Assembly: GCA_964603725.1 (NCBI GenBank)
Contig: CAZRWW010000005.1
Span: 55,572 to 119,571, forward strand
Direction of reading: 5' to 3'
Source: CAZDKK01 sp964603725
Lineage (GTDB): Bacteria > Eisenbacteria > RBG-16-71-46 > CAIMUX01 > WJJG01
DNA: 64,000 nt
A model generated the notes under the pieces. That model was not told where the DNA came from, did no database searches, and was given only the letters and a program-made list of their open reading frames with translations. Of this stretch, positions 29,401 through 37,089 are shown piece by piece. Each line of letters starts with the position of its first letter. Position 1 is the stretch's first letter. A program made the translations under genes and the position numbers.

Positions 29401-31917
29401 ACCGATGTCGTCGAAAAGGAGCCGCTTGCGGCGGAGCTGATCGAGGAACGCCTCGATGCCCCCGACGAGCTCATCGGCGGGCAGGCCGAGCCTGTCGGCC
29501 CACTCGCGGACGAACGGACTCGACTGCTCCAGACCGATGTAGTTGACCTTCAGACGCCCCCAGGGCTCGAGACCGATCTGCTGCTTGGCCGCCATCGTGA
29601 CCTCGCGCAGGATCTGGATACGCAGCAGATAGCGCCGTTCATCGCGATGGGTGACACCGCCCGCTTCCTTGGGGGCCACCGACCACGCCTCGGGCAGCAG
29701 GGTTCTGGACAACGAGTCGTCGTTCTCGAGCTGTCGGTCGAGCATGTGGGTGAGATCGCCGATCGAGAGCGGTCGCTCCTCGAGGGCGCGCATGATCATG
29801 GCGCGCAGGCGGAAGCGGCGGGCGTGATCGTGCATCCAACCCGCCTGAAATGCCGCGTCCTGGCGGTTGTCCGCGAAGATGAGCAGCCGGCGGCGCTCGG
29901 CGTGATGGATCATGTCCTGCGCCAGGACGTGAACATCCGCAACGTTGGTGGCGCGTACCGGCTTGATCGGCTCGCGCGCCCGTCCGCCGACCTGCCCGCC
30001 CAGCGCGCCGCAGCAGACGCAGGTGGTCAGGATGTCGGGATGGTCCTCGGTCTGCCGGACAGCCTGGAGGAGTACCATCGGCCCCGTCTCGCCGCAGGCG
30101 AGGCAGCGCTCGCGCGCCACAGCATGCGCGGCACCGCACGCGCGGCAGAGGTGGAGCGGGCTCAGCTTGGGGTGGTGCGTCTCGTCATCATCGTCCTCGG
30201 ACGAGATCAGGCGATCGATCAGCAGCACACGCACGCCACCGCGCGCTTCGTCGAGGGGCTCCCAGTAGATCGCATCTCCGCTGGCCTTGCCGCCACCGGG
30301 GACCGCGCCGGCGTATTCGAAGCCTGAGAGCGTTTGCTCGAAGTAGTGCTGGCCGCACGTCTTGCAGGTGCTGACTCGCAAGCGGAGCTTGCGCTCGCCT
30401 TCGTCCTCCTCTTCGGCAGAGAGATGCAGCACCGGGCGGTCACCACCGCCGTCGAAGGTGACCACCGCTCCCGGGACGCCGCGCACGAACCCGTGCACCA
30501 CGGGGCGCACCAGGGGCCGCTCGTCGCGGCGCGCGGCGGCACCGAGGGTGAGCCAGATGATCAGCTCCTCTTCGGATACCGGCCGGCCGACAGCCGTCGC
30601 CAGGTCAGCGAGCAAGTCACACAGAGCCTTCGGCGTGGTGAGAAGCTCCGCGGCCCGGTACAGCAGCTCATTGCCCGAGAGCGCGTCGTGCAGGGCTGCC
30701 GCCCAGTCCGATGAGGGTCCGCCGCCGGCCGAGGGTGAGTCCCCGCGGGTGGGGAGATCACCCCCCGTCAGTGTGCGCCAGACGGAGCGGATCGCGGGCC
30801 CGGGATCATCCGCATCCACCGCGGCCAGCACATCGCTGATCCGGGCCGCCGGATCACGCGGCGCAGGGGGCACGGTGCGCTGCTCGGCCCATACCTCTTG
30901 CTCGTACACCTCGCGCACAGTGGCCACCTCGTCGCGGGGAACGCCGAAGAAGCGGCTGGCGAAGTCGAGGGCGGCGTCGGGATGATCCTTGTCGACGATG
31001 GTGGCCGAGGTCGCGACGCACACGGTCGCCTCCGGCCCGCGCCCGCAGAAACTGCGCAGACGCCGGACGAGGCAGGCGCTCTCGGCGCCCTGGGTCCCTG
31101 TGAAGGTGTGCGCCTCGTCGAAGACGAGGAAGTCGAGGCGGGCCTGGTCGAACAGCTCGACGTCGCTCTGGCGCGTGAGCAGCAGCTCGAGCTGCTTGAC
31201 GTTGGTGAGCAGGATGCGCGGCTGGCGGCCCGCCGTGCGCATGACCTCGCGGCTGCAGACCTCCTCGTGAGGGTGAACGCTCTCGCCCTCGCCGCGGCGC
31301 CGCGCCTGCCGCAGGGCTGCGCGATAGTCCTCGCGGGAGGAGCCCGCATCCAGGCGCCGGCCGGTGACCTCGGCCTCCTCGTCGGGCGTCTTGCCGACGT
31401 ACATGCCGAAGGTGATGCCGCTGCCGGCCAGCAGCTCGCGCAGGCGGCCGAGCTGGTCCTCGGCCAGGGCGTTCATGGGGTAGACGATCACGGCGCAGAT
31501 GCCGGCCGGCGCGCCCTGGTCGCGCAGCTCGAGACAGCGGCTGATGATCGGATAGAGGAAGCACTCGCTCTTGCCCGAACCGGTGCCGGTCGAGATGAGC
31601 GTCGTGCGGCCGGCAGAGATCGCGCGGATGGCCTCTTCCTGATGGCCGTAGACGGTCTCGAAGGGGATCAGCTCGCGCATGTGCGGATGCAGGATCCGTT
31701 CCGCCACCAGCTTCTCGACGGTCGCCCCGGCGCGGAAGGCGCGGGAGAGGCTGACGTACGGGCCCTTGAGGAGCGGCGTCTCGCGGGCGGTGTCGAGCGA
31801 GAGCAGGGCGCGCATCTGGGCGTGCAGGTGCGGGTCGGCGAAGGGGTAGGCCGTGAGCTGGTAGCGCAGGAAGCTCTGGACGACCTTCTCGGTGTAGGCG
31901 AGCGGGTTCAGGGCCAT
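26464..31917 (-). CDS. Large DEAD/DEAH helicase with DUF1998 and nuclease-like C-terminus (DruE-like)
   Basis: A 1817-aa superfamily-2 helicase. Walker A is STGTGSGKS (near 110), the DEAH box is LVFDEAHTF (near 265), and the C-terminal motor motifs are LELGVDIGALDAVLMRN (near 1055) and YWQRAGRAGRR. Between and after the motor domains are several zinc-ribbon cysteine clusters (CKTCGQHYF, CRACGAAHAV, CVCCGALGG, CKTCRRR, CRVCGQSV). They end in the DUF1998 signature CPSRCPRSCIDCFRRYRNAF (near 1625). The last about 120 residues (STTPDITFDD, IFVYLDGLSEHIHG, DRQIRAELRSEGHDVVVV) resemble a Vsr/DUF559-type nuclease core. Size and architecture match DruE of Druantia and related DUF1998 helicases. GAGGA lies seven bases before ATG 31917. 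Confidence 0.85.
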   Translation of the reverse strand: MALNPLAYTEKVVQSFLRYQLTAYPFADPHLHAQMRALLSLDTARETPLLKGPYVSLSRAFRAGATVEKLVAERILHPHMRELIPFETVYGHQEEAIRAISAGRTTLISTGTGSGKSECFLYPIISRCLELRDQGAPAGICAVIVYPMNALAEDQLGRLRELLAGSGITFGMYVGKTPDEEAEVTGRRLDAGSSREDYRAALRQARRRGEGESVHPHEEVCSREVMRTAGRQPRILLTNVKQLELLLTRQSDVELFDQARLDFLVFDEAHTFTGTQGAESACLVRRLRSFCGRGPEATVCVATSATIVDKDHPDAALDFASRFFGVPRDEVATVREVYEQEVWAEQRTVPPAPRDPAARISDVLAAVDADDPGPAIRSVWRTLTGGDLPTRGDSPSAGGGPSSDWAAALHDALSGNELLYRAAELLTTPKALCDLLADLATAVGRPVSEEELIIWLTLGAAARRDERPLVRPVVHGFVRGVPGAVVTFDGGGDRPVLHLSAEEEDEGERKLRLRVSTCKTCGQHYFEQTLSGFEYAGAVPGGGKASGDAIYWEPLDEARGGVRVLLIDRLISSEDDDDETHHPKLSPLHLCRACGAAHAVARERCLACGETGPMVLLQAVRQTEDHPDILTTCVCCGALGGQVGGRAREPIKPVRATNVADVHVLAQDMIHHAERRRLLIFADNRQDAAFQAGWMHDHARRFRLRAMIMRALEERPLSIGDLTHMLDRQLENDDSLSRTLLPEAWSVAPKEAGGVTHRDERRYLLRIQILREVTMAAKQQIGLEPWGRLKVNYIGLEQSSPFVREWADRLGLPADELVGGIEAFLDQLRRKRLLFDDIGRIFSRIWAPGARELENGYLPYMSDVPKGIKLTREAADDPGRIVQLRSKTGHRTTASEIAGKWGVETDDIDDFLQDLWRHLASDSVGLLRPVTLLGSRDNALPSCSGAHQIDCGKLMLAASRGVFRCKTCRRRTTRRTPRMRCLAWHCAGELEYLPEDKDNYDLQVLDQDYAMIRPREHTAMVPHQERERIEQIFKGESDTINALVCTQTLELGVDIGALDAVLMRNVPPLPANYWQRAGRAGRRHRMAANLTYCRATNHDRAYFAEPLKLLGGRVDPPSFNLSNDLLVAKHVHANVLSTLHQMAREGSGLSDTDREEIRSALNTAFPTFVRDYLFTETGEVRPHPRDVACLHTVITKHKDRIEKSVSDAFQQGWPSADAEVANADKLAEHVLGMTGELESVTRRLHRRLAWALNQMRLLENRRVSIGALDDEQDAFYQRCKRLVQRLKGTSKRQRREAEGFEDTITMGVLASEGFLPGYGLDVGSVVGMAEVPRYVRGLRDFDLPRVPSVAVREYVPGNLIYANGQRFVPKFYARDVGEEKAESITYEVNLERQAVHECLADVSGDPSAAAVTSIPICDVHLIHASRISDEEENRFQMGVTLLGREGDRHNGGQAYQWGPKAVHLRRGVHVHLVNVGANIAIRGRQDFGYPVCRVCGQSVSPLSSQRQRDEFVKRHREQCSTLPLATAFHADLVVDALTIPFCASQDEAYSIAEAIRLAAAQILDMEIEDLQVLVIGCADREEPDAMLYDPMPGGSGLLQQICGRFDEIVVEARRIAAECPSRCPRSCIDCFRRYRNAFYHKYLDRHLVVERLAEWGTVLEEAQPIPPRMPAQAPTGSAQPVNVAERKLRAMLLAAGLPEGQWQLQRMLPRPLGSTTPDITFDDPDDEARKIFVYLDGLSEHIHGNPRTEAMDRQIRAELRSEGHDVVVVTAAELDDQIAMTRHFKKLARQLVGRDAVDRVAEEAGKWFVTKDGADPS

Positions 31918-32013
31918 GGGGTGGTCCTCAAGCGCAAGGTTGTGTCATGTGTGACGCGGTCTCCCTGTCGACTTGGTCAGTGACGCGCTCACTCAGATGC
32001 TGCCTCAGCCTGC

Positions 32014-33948
32014 TCATCGTTCACCTGCTCCAGACTCGCCTGCAGTTGTGTAGGCCTGGTCCGGGCGGTTCGGCCGGTCAGGGTAGCGCATCGCCAGGAG
32101 CCCCTCTCTGCACATCGGATTCAAGTATCTATCCTGCAGTCCTTTAGGATCACGGTGGAGTAGTGTTGCCAGCTCTTGAGCCGTGAGGTACCGGCTCCGG
32201 CAGAGCTCGATCAGGACCAGCCTCATTCGCCCCGGCGCCAGGCGTTTCTTCTCCCGAGCGGGAGCCGCAATGGCTTGCAGGGATGGTTCAGAATCGTGTC
32301 TGGGCGGGCTGACCAGAGGGAGCAGTTCCTGCCCCGCCTCCCGGCTGCCCAGCCCGCTGTGTGGGGAGTCCAGCCCGTTATGTGGGGAGTCCAGCCCGTT
32401 ATGTGGGGAGTCCAGTCCGCTGCGTGGGGAGTCGCCGGGCACGACTGGTGGAGGCCCCGAAGTAGAGGATAGCCGGTAGAAGGCCCACCGTTTCCGCCTG
32501 ACCTGTTCCAGAAGTCCTTGTCCCACAAGCTTCTGCAGCATTCGACTCAGATCGGCTGGATGCTGGTCCGAGAGCATCCGCAGCCTCGCGTTGGCAACAC
32601 GACCCTCCACGTCGGCGATGACGAGGGCTTGGATCTCCTCTGCTGAGAGCCTCTCCCACCTGACGCCGAAGCGGCTTCTCAACCTCTGAATCGATTCCTC
32701 TGGAAGAAGGCTCACCATCGGGAGAATGAGCCGGACCCTGTCGGGCTGAACCGTCTCCTGGATGCTCGGCGGCATCCAGCGCTGGGACTCCCACCCCAAG
32801 CGGATCCTGTCGTAGCCGGAACCGGCCTTCTCTCCGCGGCCGATCATCTGAAACATGGTCTGGAGGCATCCGTTGCGACACTCGCTGACCCCACCCGCGA
32901 GGAGCTGCTCGTAGGAAATCAGCAAGCACCCGGGGTTGGAGATCTCGATGCGATTGCGATACTGGTCGATGACAATCCCGCCCGGCCCGCGATAGTCCGC
33001 GTGGATCATCGCGTTGACGAGCGCTTCGCGGATCGCCTTGTGCGCGGGGGTGTCGTCCCTGCGCAGCAGGTCCGGTTCGAGCTGGAAGGGGATCTTGAGC
33101 TCCGCGGTGAGCTTCGGGATGACCCTCTCGTAGAACTCGAACAGGTTGGCACACCAGGTCCCGTCGACGGTGACCCGGTCCGTCCATCTCACCTCAGGGT
33201 CGTCGGAGTAGCGTTCCCGATAGTCGACCTGGTACTTGGGTACGGCAGCAGCGTCTCGGATGGCATCATCCCGGCCGAACATCAGCAGCCCGGCCACGGT
33301 CAGTCCTTCGAGCCCGGTGGCGCGATCCTTGCGCCAGGCGCCCAACTTCTCGAGGAACGGTCTTTGTTCGAGGATGAGCCATGGATGATCGGGGACGCGA
33401 GCCGAGAATCGCCGCCGGTACCGCTGGAGACTGTCGCTGTTCAAGTCGTCGGGACCGAAGCCCTCGAGGATGCGGCTGTCGGCAGGTTCCTCGCTCCGAT
33501 CCGCCAGCATCCGGCCCACTTCATCTTCGGAGCACTTGTAGTCTCCCTCGAAGTTCCGCCGATAAGTCCCGTGAACGGGATTCTGCCCGACATAGACCGG
33601 CCGGGCGCGACGAGACGCCCTTGGAACGCGCACCACGAGCACAACCTTGCCCCCGACGTTCACGGCTTCAGCATCGCTGTCTCTGAGCAGGTTGACGCTC
33701 ACCTTGCCACGGTTGTTGACGGTGTCCCAGAAGCTCTTGCGCATCCGGTTGGGATCGGGAAGGCCCCCGATCGAGAACTCGTCGCCATGCTGATCGACAC
33801 CCAGGACGATGGCACCGCCATCCGTGTTCGCCATCGCGCTGTAGGTTTCCCATACCGAGTTGGGCAGCCCGCCCTTGGCGGACTTGAACTCCCAGTCGAG
33901 TTCCTCGCCGACTCCGACCGCGCGGAGGATGTCTTCGGCCGTGGGCAT
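32014..33948 (-). CDS. AlbA_2/Schlafen-like ATP-binding protein with heptapeptide repeats
   Basis: A 644-aa protein with an N-terminal AlbA_2 domain (LDWEFKSAKGGLPNSVWETY, NTDGGAIVLGVDQHGDEF) and an ATP-binding HATPase_c_4-like domain (EALVNAMIHADYRGPGGIVI, GEKAGSGYDRIRLGWE). Two winged-helix-like segments follow (VANARLRMLSDQHPADLSRM; SRYLTAQELATLLHRDPKGL) separated by a spacer with four to five copies of DSPHNGL. Start ATG 33948 has GGAAGGTG upstream. It ends 96 bases before the 1817-aa helicase on the same strand and may regulate it or work with it. It is distantly related to the 439-aa protein at 2597-3916. Confidence 0.78.
   Translation of the reverse strand: MPTAEDILRAVGVGEELDWEFKSAKGGLPNSVWETYSAMANTDGGAIVLGVDQHGDEFSIGGLPDPNRMRKSFWDTVNNRGKVSVNLLRDSDAEAVNVGGKVVLVVRVPRASRRARPVYVGQNPVHGTYRRNFEGDYKCSEDEVGRMLADRSEEPADSRILEGFGPDDLNSDSLQRYRRRFSARVPDHPWLILEQRPFLEKLGAWRKDRATGLEGLTVAGLLMFGRDDAIRDAAAVPKYQVDYRERYSDDPEVRWTDRVTVDGTWCANLFEFYERVIPKLTAELKIPFQLEPDLLRRDDTPAHKAIREALVNAMIHADYRGPGGIVIDQYRNRIEISNPGCLLISYEQLLAGGVSECRNGCLQTMFQMIGRGEKAGSGYDRIRLGWESQRWMPPSIQETVQPDRVRLILPMVSLLPEESIQRLRSRFGVRWERLSAEEIQALVIADVEGRVANARLRMLSDQHPADLSRMLQKLVGQGLLEQVRRKRWAFYRLSSTSGPPPVVPGDSPRSGLDSPHNGLDSPHNGLDSPHSGLGSREAGQELLPLVSPPRHDSEPSLQAIAAPAREKKRLAPGRMRLVLIELCRSRYLTAQELATLLHRDPKGLQDRYLNPMCREGLLAMRYPDRPNRPDQAYTTAGESGAGER
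32350..32450 (-). repeat. 21-bp tandem repeat encoding DSPHNGL heptapeptides
   Basis: About 4.5 copies of a 21-bp unit (plus-strand core TATGTGGGGAGTCCAGCCCG) inside the AlbA-type gene. The period is a multiple of three, so copy-number change alters linker length without frameshift. Confidence 0.8.
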
Positions 33949-34315
33949 GGTCTCGCACCTTCCTTGCCCGTCCATCAGGGGCGCACATGTGCGCTCGGGC
34001 GGCTCTGATGCAGCATCCTGCGATTCAGACCAGTGAACGATCGGTGCCGCGCCCATTTTGACGGGTCATCGGGTGGTCGTCAATCCAGGCCTGGCCGGCT
34101 CAAGGTAACTCCTTTGGGGCAGAGTCCGCTCGATCCGCCACACCGCACGCGCGCCAGGGCGACCCGAGCTTGCTCGCGCAGCTCTCCTCGTCCTGCAAGT
34201 TCCGGAGGCGGCGTTCCCGCCCCCGGCGCGTATGGGTTCCTGGCAGGATCATGGAGTGAGTTTAGCGAGTTTATCCAGTTATGCCGGGATCGCTAAACAT
34301 GGCTACTTCGAGACG
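33949..34315. promoter_or_regulatory. Intergenic region with a 9-bp inverted repeat
   Basis: Region between the AlbA-type gene and the duplicated shard. It contains a perfect inverted repeat, GTTTAGCGA at 34260-34268 and TCGCTAAAC at 34290-34298 with a 21-base AT-richer centre. It is the only AT-rich spot here, so it may hold the promoter and operator for the AlbA-type gene, although about 300 bases separate it from ATG 33948. No gene was seen. Confidence 0.35.
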
Positions 34316-34648
34316 ATTCGACCCGCATCCGTGATCCGCCATGCCCGCCCACCGTGCGGGTCGAGCCAGCCCTCGGCCACGAGGTGCTTGTGCGCCCGGC
34401 GGATCATGACCTGCCAGCGCTCCTCTTGGGTTTCCTGCGGCCGTTCGAACTCGGCCAGGCGCCGGGCGACCTCGAGGTTCGAGGCCCCCTTGCTCCGGTT
34501 GCACGAGGCGTGCGTCAGGGCGAAGTTGTTCTCCGCGTCCAGCCCCTGCTCGACCAGCGGGTCGATGTGGTCGATGTCGAGCTGGCCCTTGTGCAGGACC
34601 AGGTCGATGGGGTCATCGCAGATGAAGCACCGGCCGGACTGGCGGGCG
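34316..34648 (-). pseudogene. Deleted duplicate of the HNH-DGQHR gene 5' part joined to the 186-aa gene 3' part
   Basis: 34439-34648 is almost identical (one mismatch seen) to 38438-38645, the beginning of the HNH-DGQHR gene (CFICDDPIDLVLHKGQ, HIDPLVEQGLDAENN). 34322-34420 is about 95% identical to 36572-36671, the end of the 186-aa winged-helix gene (HKHLVAEGWLDP, GRAWRITDAG). About 1.8 kb between these parts is missing. The fragment lies directly downstream of darG, so darTG is flanked by an intact and a deleted copy of the same resident gene pair. Confidence 0.85.
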
Positions 34649-34682
34649 ATTCCATCTCTACAAGCAGAGCGATATCGCCCAG

Positions 34683-35840
34683 TCAGACGGCCTCGGCCTC
34701 GTCGGCAGAGCCACTCCCCAGACCCAGCTCCCCGTTGGGGCCGGCCTGAGCGGCCGTACCCAAGAATCCGGCCGTTCTCGGGGCGAGCAGCCTTTCCAGT
34801 GCCAACCCCAACATGCGCTCATCAAACAGCTTCAACTTGCGGTCCGCCGCATCGCGGCCCCCGGGCCAGCTGTGAAGAGCCTGGCTCAGGGCCGCTGTGG
34901 TCTTCTCACAGTCCGTCAGGTGCAGAAGCCAGTCGACCGTCGCGAGGAGTTCCATCCCGAGCGGCGACTCGAACCCATCTATGATCTCACTCGTCGTCTC
35001 GAGTGCAGGAAGGTAGATGCTGGCCGCATCGCTCTGGAGGTAATCAGACACAGCACCGCGCTGCGAATCTTCGAACCAGATCGCGTCGAACGGACCGGCG
35101 TCGCTGAGCCGCTTCTCGGAGTGTAGGTAGCTCCCGTCAAGAGCGTTGAGCAAGTGGCGGAGTTGGTCTGCGTATGGCCCGTACTTGTCGGCGGCAAAGC
35201 TCAATCGCAGAGGGCTGTCGATCCCCGTTGCAGTGATCACACGCTGCAGAAACCATGCGAGCTTGTGCACCTCCAGGTTGGTGCACTGCAGCCCCAGGAC
35301 GGAGTATCTCCGCACGAGCTCCGCGATCAGGGCCCTTGCAGGGGTCAGCTGTTCCTTGCCCTTCCGCTTGGGGGCCTGCTGGTAGGTGTCCGTGGGTTCG
35401 TAGGCTATGATCTCCACGTCCTCCAGCACGGAAAGAGCACGCTCAATCTCCTCGCGGACCTCTTCCCATCTCAGGCCGCCGCTCCCGCATCCAAGCGGTG
35501 GCAGCGCCACCGAGCGAATGCCATGCTCTTTGATGGCGCGGACAAGGTCAGCAAGCCCGGTCCGGATCCACTCCATTCGCGAGCGGTGCCGCCAGTGTTT
35601 CTTGGTCGGGAAGTGGATGATCCAGCGCGGGCCCAAGAGAGCATCATTCCGGGTGACGAGCACGCGCCCGACATGCACCTCACCCCGCTTGCAGGCCTGC
35701 TCGTAGATCTTGGCGTTCTCCGGGAAGGCCTCACGGAACATCAGAGCGATGCCCTTCCCCATGACGCCCACTTCGTTGACGGTATTCACCAGTGCCTCGG
35801 CAGTTGCCGTGAGGAGATTGCCTTGAGCGTAGCGGATCAT
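34683..35840 (-). CDS. darG: DarG antitoxin: macrodomain ADP-ribosyl-DNA glycohydrolase
   Basis: A 385-aa protein. Residues 1-155 form a DarG-type macrodomain: MIRYAQGNLLTATAEALVNT, VNEVGVMGKGIALMF, VALPPLGCGSGGLRW. It removes ADP-ribose from DNA and so reverses the DarT toxin. The C-terminal about 210 residues (LVRRYSVLGLQCTNLEVHK, LAWFLQRVI, LHLTDCEKTTAAL) correspond to the DarG domain that binds and blocks DarT. ATG 35840 overlaps the darT stop as TGATG. Length and order match known DarTG operons, where the pair provides anti-phage defence by halting phage DNA replication. Confidence 0.92.
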   Translation of the reverse strand: MIRYAQGNLLTATAEALVNTVNEVGVMGKGIALMFREAFPENAKIYEQACKRGEVHVGRVLVTRNDALLGPRWIIHFPTKKHWRHRSRMEWIRTGLADLVRAIKEHGIRSVALPPLGCGSGGLRWEEVREEIERALSVLEDVEIIAYEPTDTYQQAPKRKGKEQLTPARALIAELVRRYSVLGLQCTNLEVHKLAWFLQRVITATGIDSPLRLSFAADKYGPYADQLRHLLNALDGSYLHSEKRLSDAGPFDAIWFEDSQRGAVSDYLQSDAASIYLPALETTSEIIDGFESPLGMELLATVDWLLHLTDCEKTTAALSQALHSWPGGRDAADRKLKLFDERMLGLALERLLAPRTAGFLGTAAQAGPNGELGLGSGSADEAEAV

Positions 35841-36487
35841 CAGAAATACCACTCCCGCCTTACAAGGACCTTGAGTCCAAGGCCGCGTTCCGCCACATGA
35901 TGCTCCAGCTGGCGTTGCTCTTCCAGCCCGTAGCACCCCAGTCCAGAGAGGGCGGCTACGGGCAGGAACTGGTGGACGAGCGCCTCCGCCTGGTAGCGCT
36001 CGATTCTGCCGGGATCATCATCCGCGCGCTTGAAGTCCCGAGCGCGCAGGCTTACCCAATCAAGCCCTGAGAGGTCTTCCAGTTTGCAGGAGAATACTGC
36101 TGTTCGCAAGTAGGCATGGCGGTCCGTGAAAACGAACCTCCCGCCCTCCTCCAGAACCCTGTGCAGGGAAGAGGCCAGCACCACGACCTCGGCCATCGGC
36201 AGCCTGGGCGTGCCTTGATAGCCTGTCTTGATGTTGAGGAGCATCGGAGTGTGAGGGGTGAAATAGAAAGGGATGTAGTCGCTCAAGGTTCCGCCGGGTG
36301 AGATGGGGACCTCTCGGTGTCTCCGCTTCTCGATGAGATCCGGATTTCCGATGGCGCGATAGTCAGGGTCGCGCATGTTCGAACTGCGGCAGTGGATCCC
36401 ATGGTCCAGGATCCACGGGATATTGTGGATGTGCGTGATGCGGAAGATGAGCGCCTTCTCAGGCGTCAGATTGATCTCGGGGCTCAC
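35840..36487 (-). CDS. darT: DarT toxin: DNA ADP-ribosyltransferase
   Basis: A 215-aa DarT (DUF4433) protein that ADP-ribosylates single-stranded DNA using NAD. Visible features: the N-terminal IFRITHIHNIPWILDHGI, where family NAD-contacting residues lie, FYFTPHTPMLLNI, and the conserved RYQAEALVHQFLPV segment with the likely catalytic glutamate. Start is GTG 36487 (VSPEINLTPEKALIF), with GGAGGAGGA seven bases upstream; the longer frame to 36667 is antisense-like filler over the 186-aa gene. It begins 24 bases after that gene and is coupled to darG. Confidence 0.92.
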   Translation of the reverse strand: MSPEINLTPEKALIFRITHIHNIPWILDHGIHCRSSNMRDPDYRAIGNPDLIEKRRHREVPISPGGTLSDYIPFYFTPHTPMLLNIKTGYQGTPRLPMAEVVVLASSLHRVLEEGGRFVFTDRHAYLRTAVFSCKLEDLSGLDWVSLRARDFKRADDDPGRIERYQAEALVHQFLPVAALSGLGCYGLEEQRQLEHHVAERGLGLKVLVRREWYF

Positions 36488-36510
36488 TCGGACATCCTCC
36501 TCCGCCGCTG

Positions 36511-37071
36511 CTATGCCTCCTGCCCGCGGCCGCTGCCCTTCTTCCCCGCCGCCCCCTTCGCCGCCTCCCGCCCCGCGTCCGTGATCCGCCATGCCCGCCC
36601 ACCGCGCGGGTCGAGCCAGCCCTCGGCCACGAGGTGTTTGTGCGCCCGCCGGATCATGACCTGCCACCGCTGGTGCCCACGGGCATTGGGCGCCCGGTCA
36701 CGGGCCTGGAGGACGCCGGCCATGAGCCGTTCGACGACGGGTTCGAGCTCAACCCGCGGCGCCTCACCGCCCAGCTCGATGAGGGCTTGCAGAATCGGCT
36801 GGTAGTACTGCCACTGGGGCGTGCGCGTGCCGACAAGACGGCCGTCTTCGCCAAACCCGCGGAGCTCTCTCCACTTCGCCCGCAGGGCGTCGAGCTCGGC
36901 CTGGAATTGCACCATCGCGCGGCCCTTCGAGGCCAGCGCCTGCGCTCCCTCGTAATCCCCCTTGGCCATGAGCTGCCCGGCGGCCTCATTGAGGCCTTTG
37001 AGAGAACCCTTCAGGGCCCGGGACACGCCGTGCAGCGCCCGGTCGACCTCGCGTGCCTGCGGGATGCGCAT
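36511..37071 (-). CDS. 186-aa winged-helix protein
   Basis: A 186-aa protein. The N-terminal half is helical (LKGSLKGLNEAAGQLMAKGD, FQAELDALRAKWRELRGFG). The C-terminal half resembles the Mrr-N-type winged helix of restriction and modification systems: YYQPILQALIELGGEAPR, RWQVMIRRAHKHLVAEGWL, GRAWRITDAGREAA. It probably binds DNA. It follows the HNH-DGQHR gene by 18 bases and is likely its operon partner, because the shard at 34316-34648 derives from the same two genes in the same order. A low-complexity C-terminal tail (KGAAGKKGSGRGQEA) ends it. Confidence 0.65.
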   Translation of the reverse strand: MRIPQAREVDRALHGVSRALKGSLKGLNEAAGQLMAKGDYEGAQALASKGRAMVQFQAELDALRAKWRELRGFGEDGRLVGTRTPQWQYYQPILQALIELGGEAPRVELEPVVERLMAGVLQARDRAPNARGHQRWQVMIRRAHKHLVAEGWLDPRGGRAWRITDAGREAAKGAAGKKGSGRGQEA

Positions 37072-37089
37072 CGTCCGCTCCTCCGTTGG

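Noticed and set aside
28369..30327. 652-codon forward open frame antisense to the large helicase
   Set aside because: Shadow frame of a high-G+C gene with strong helicase motifs on the other strand.
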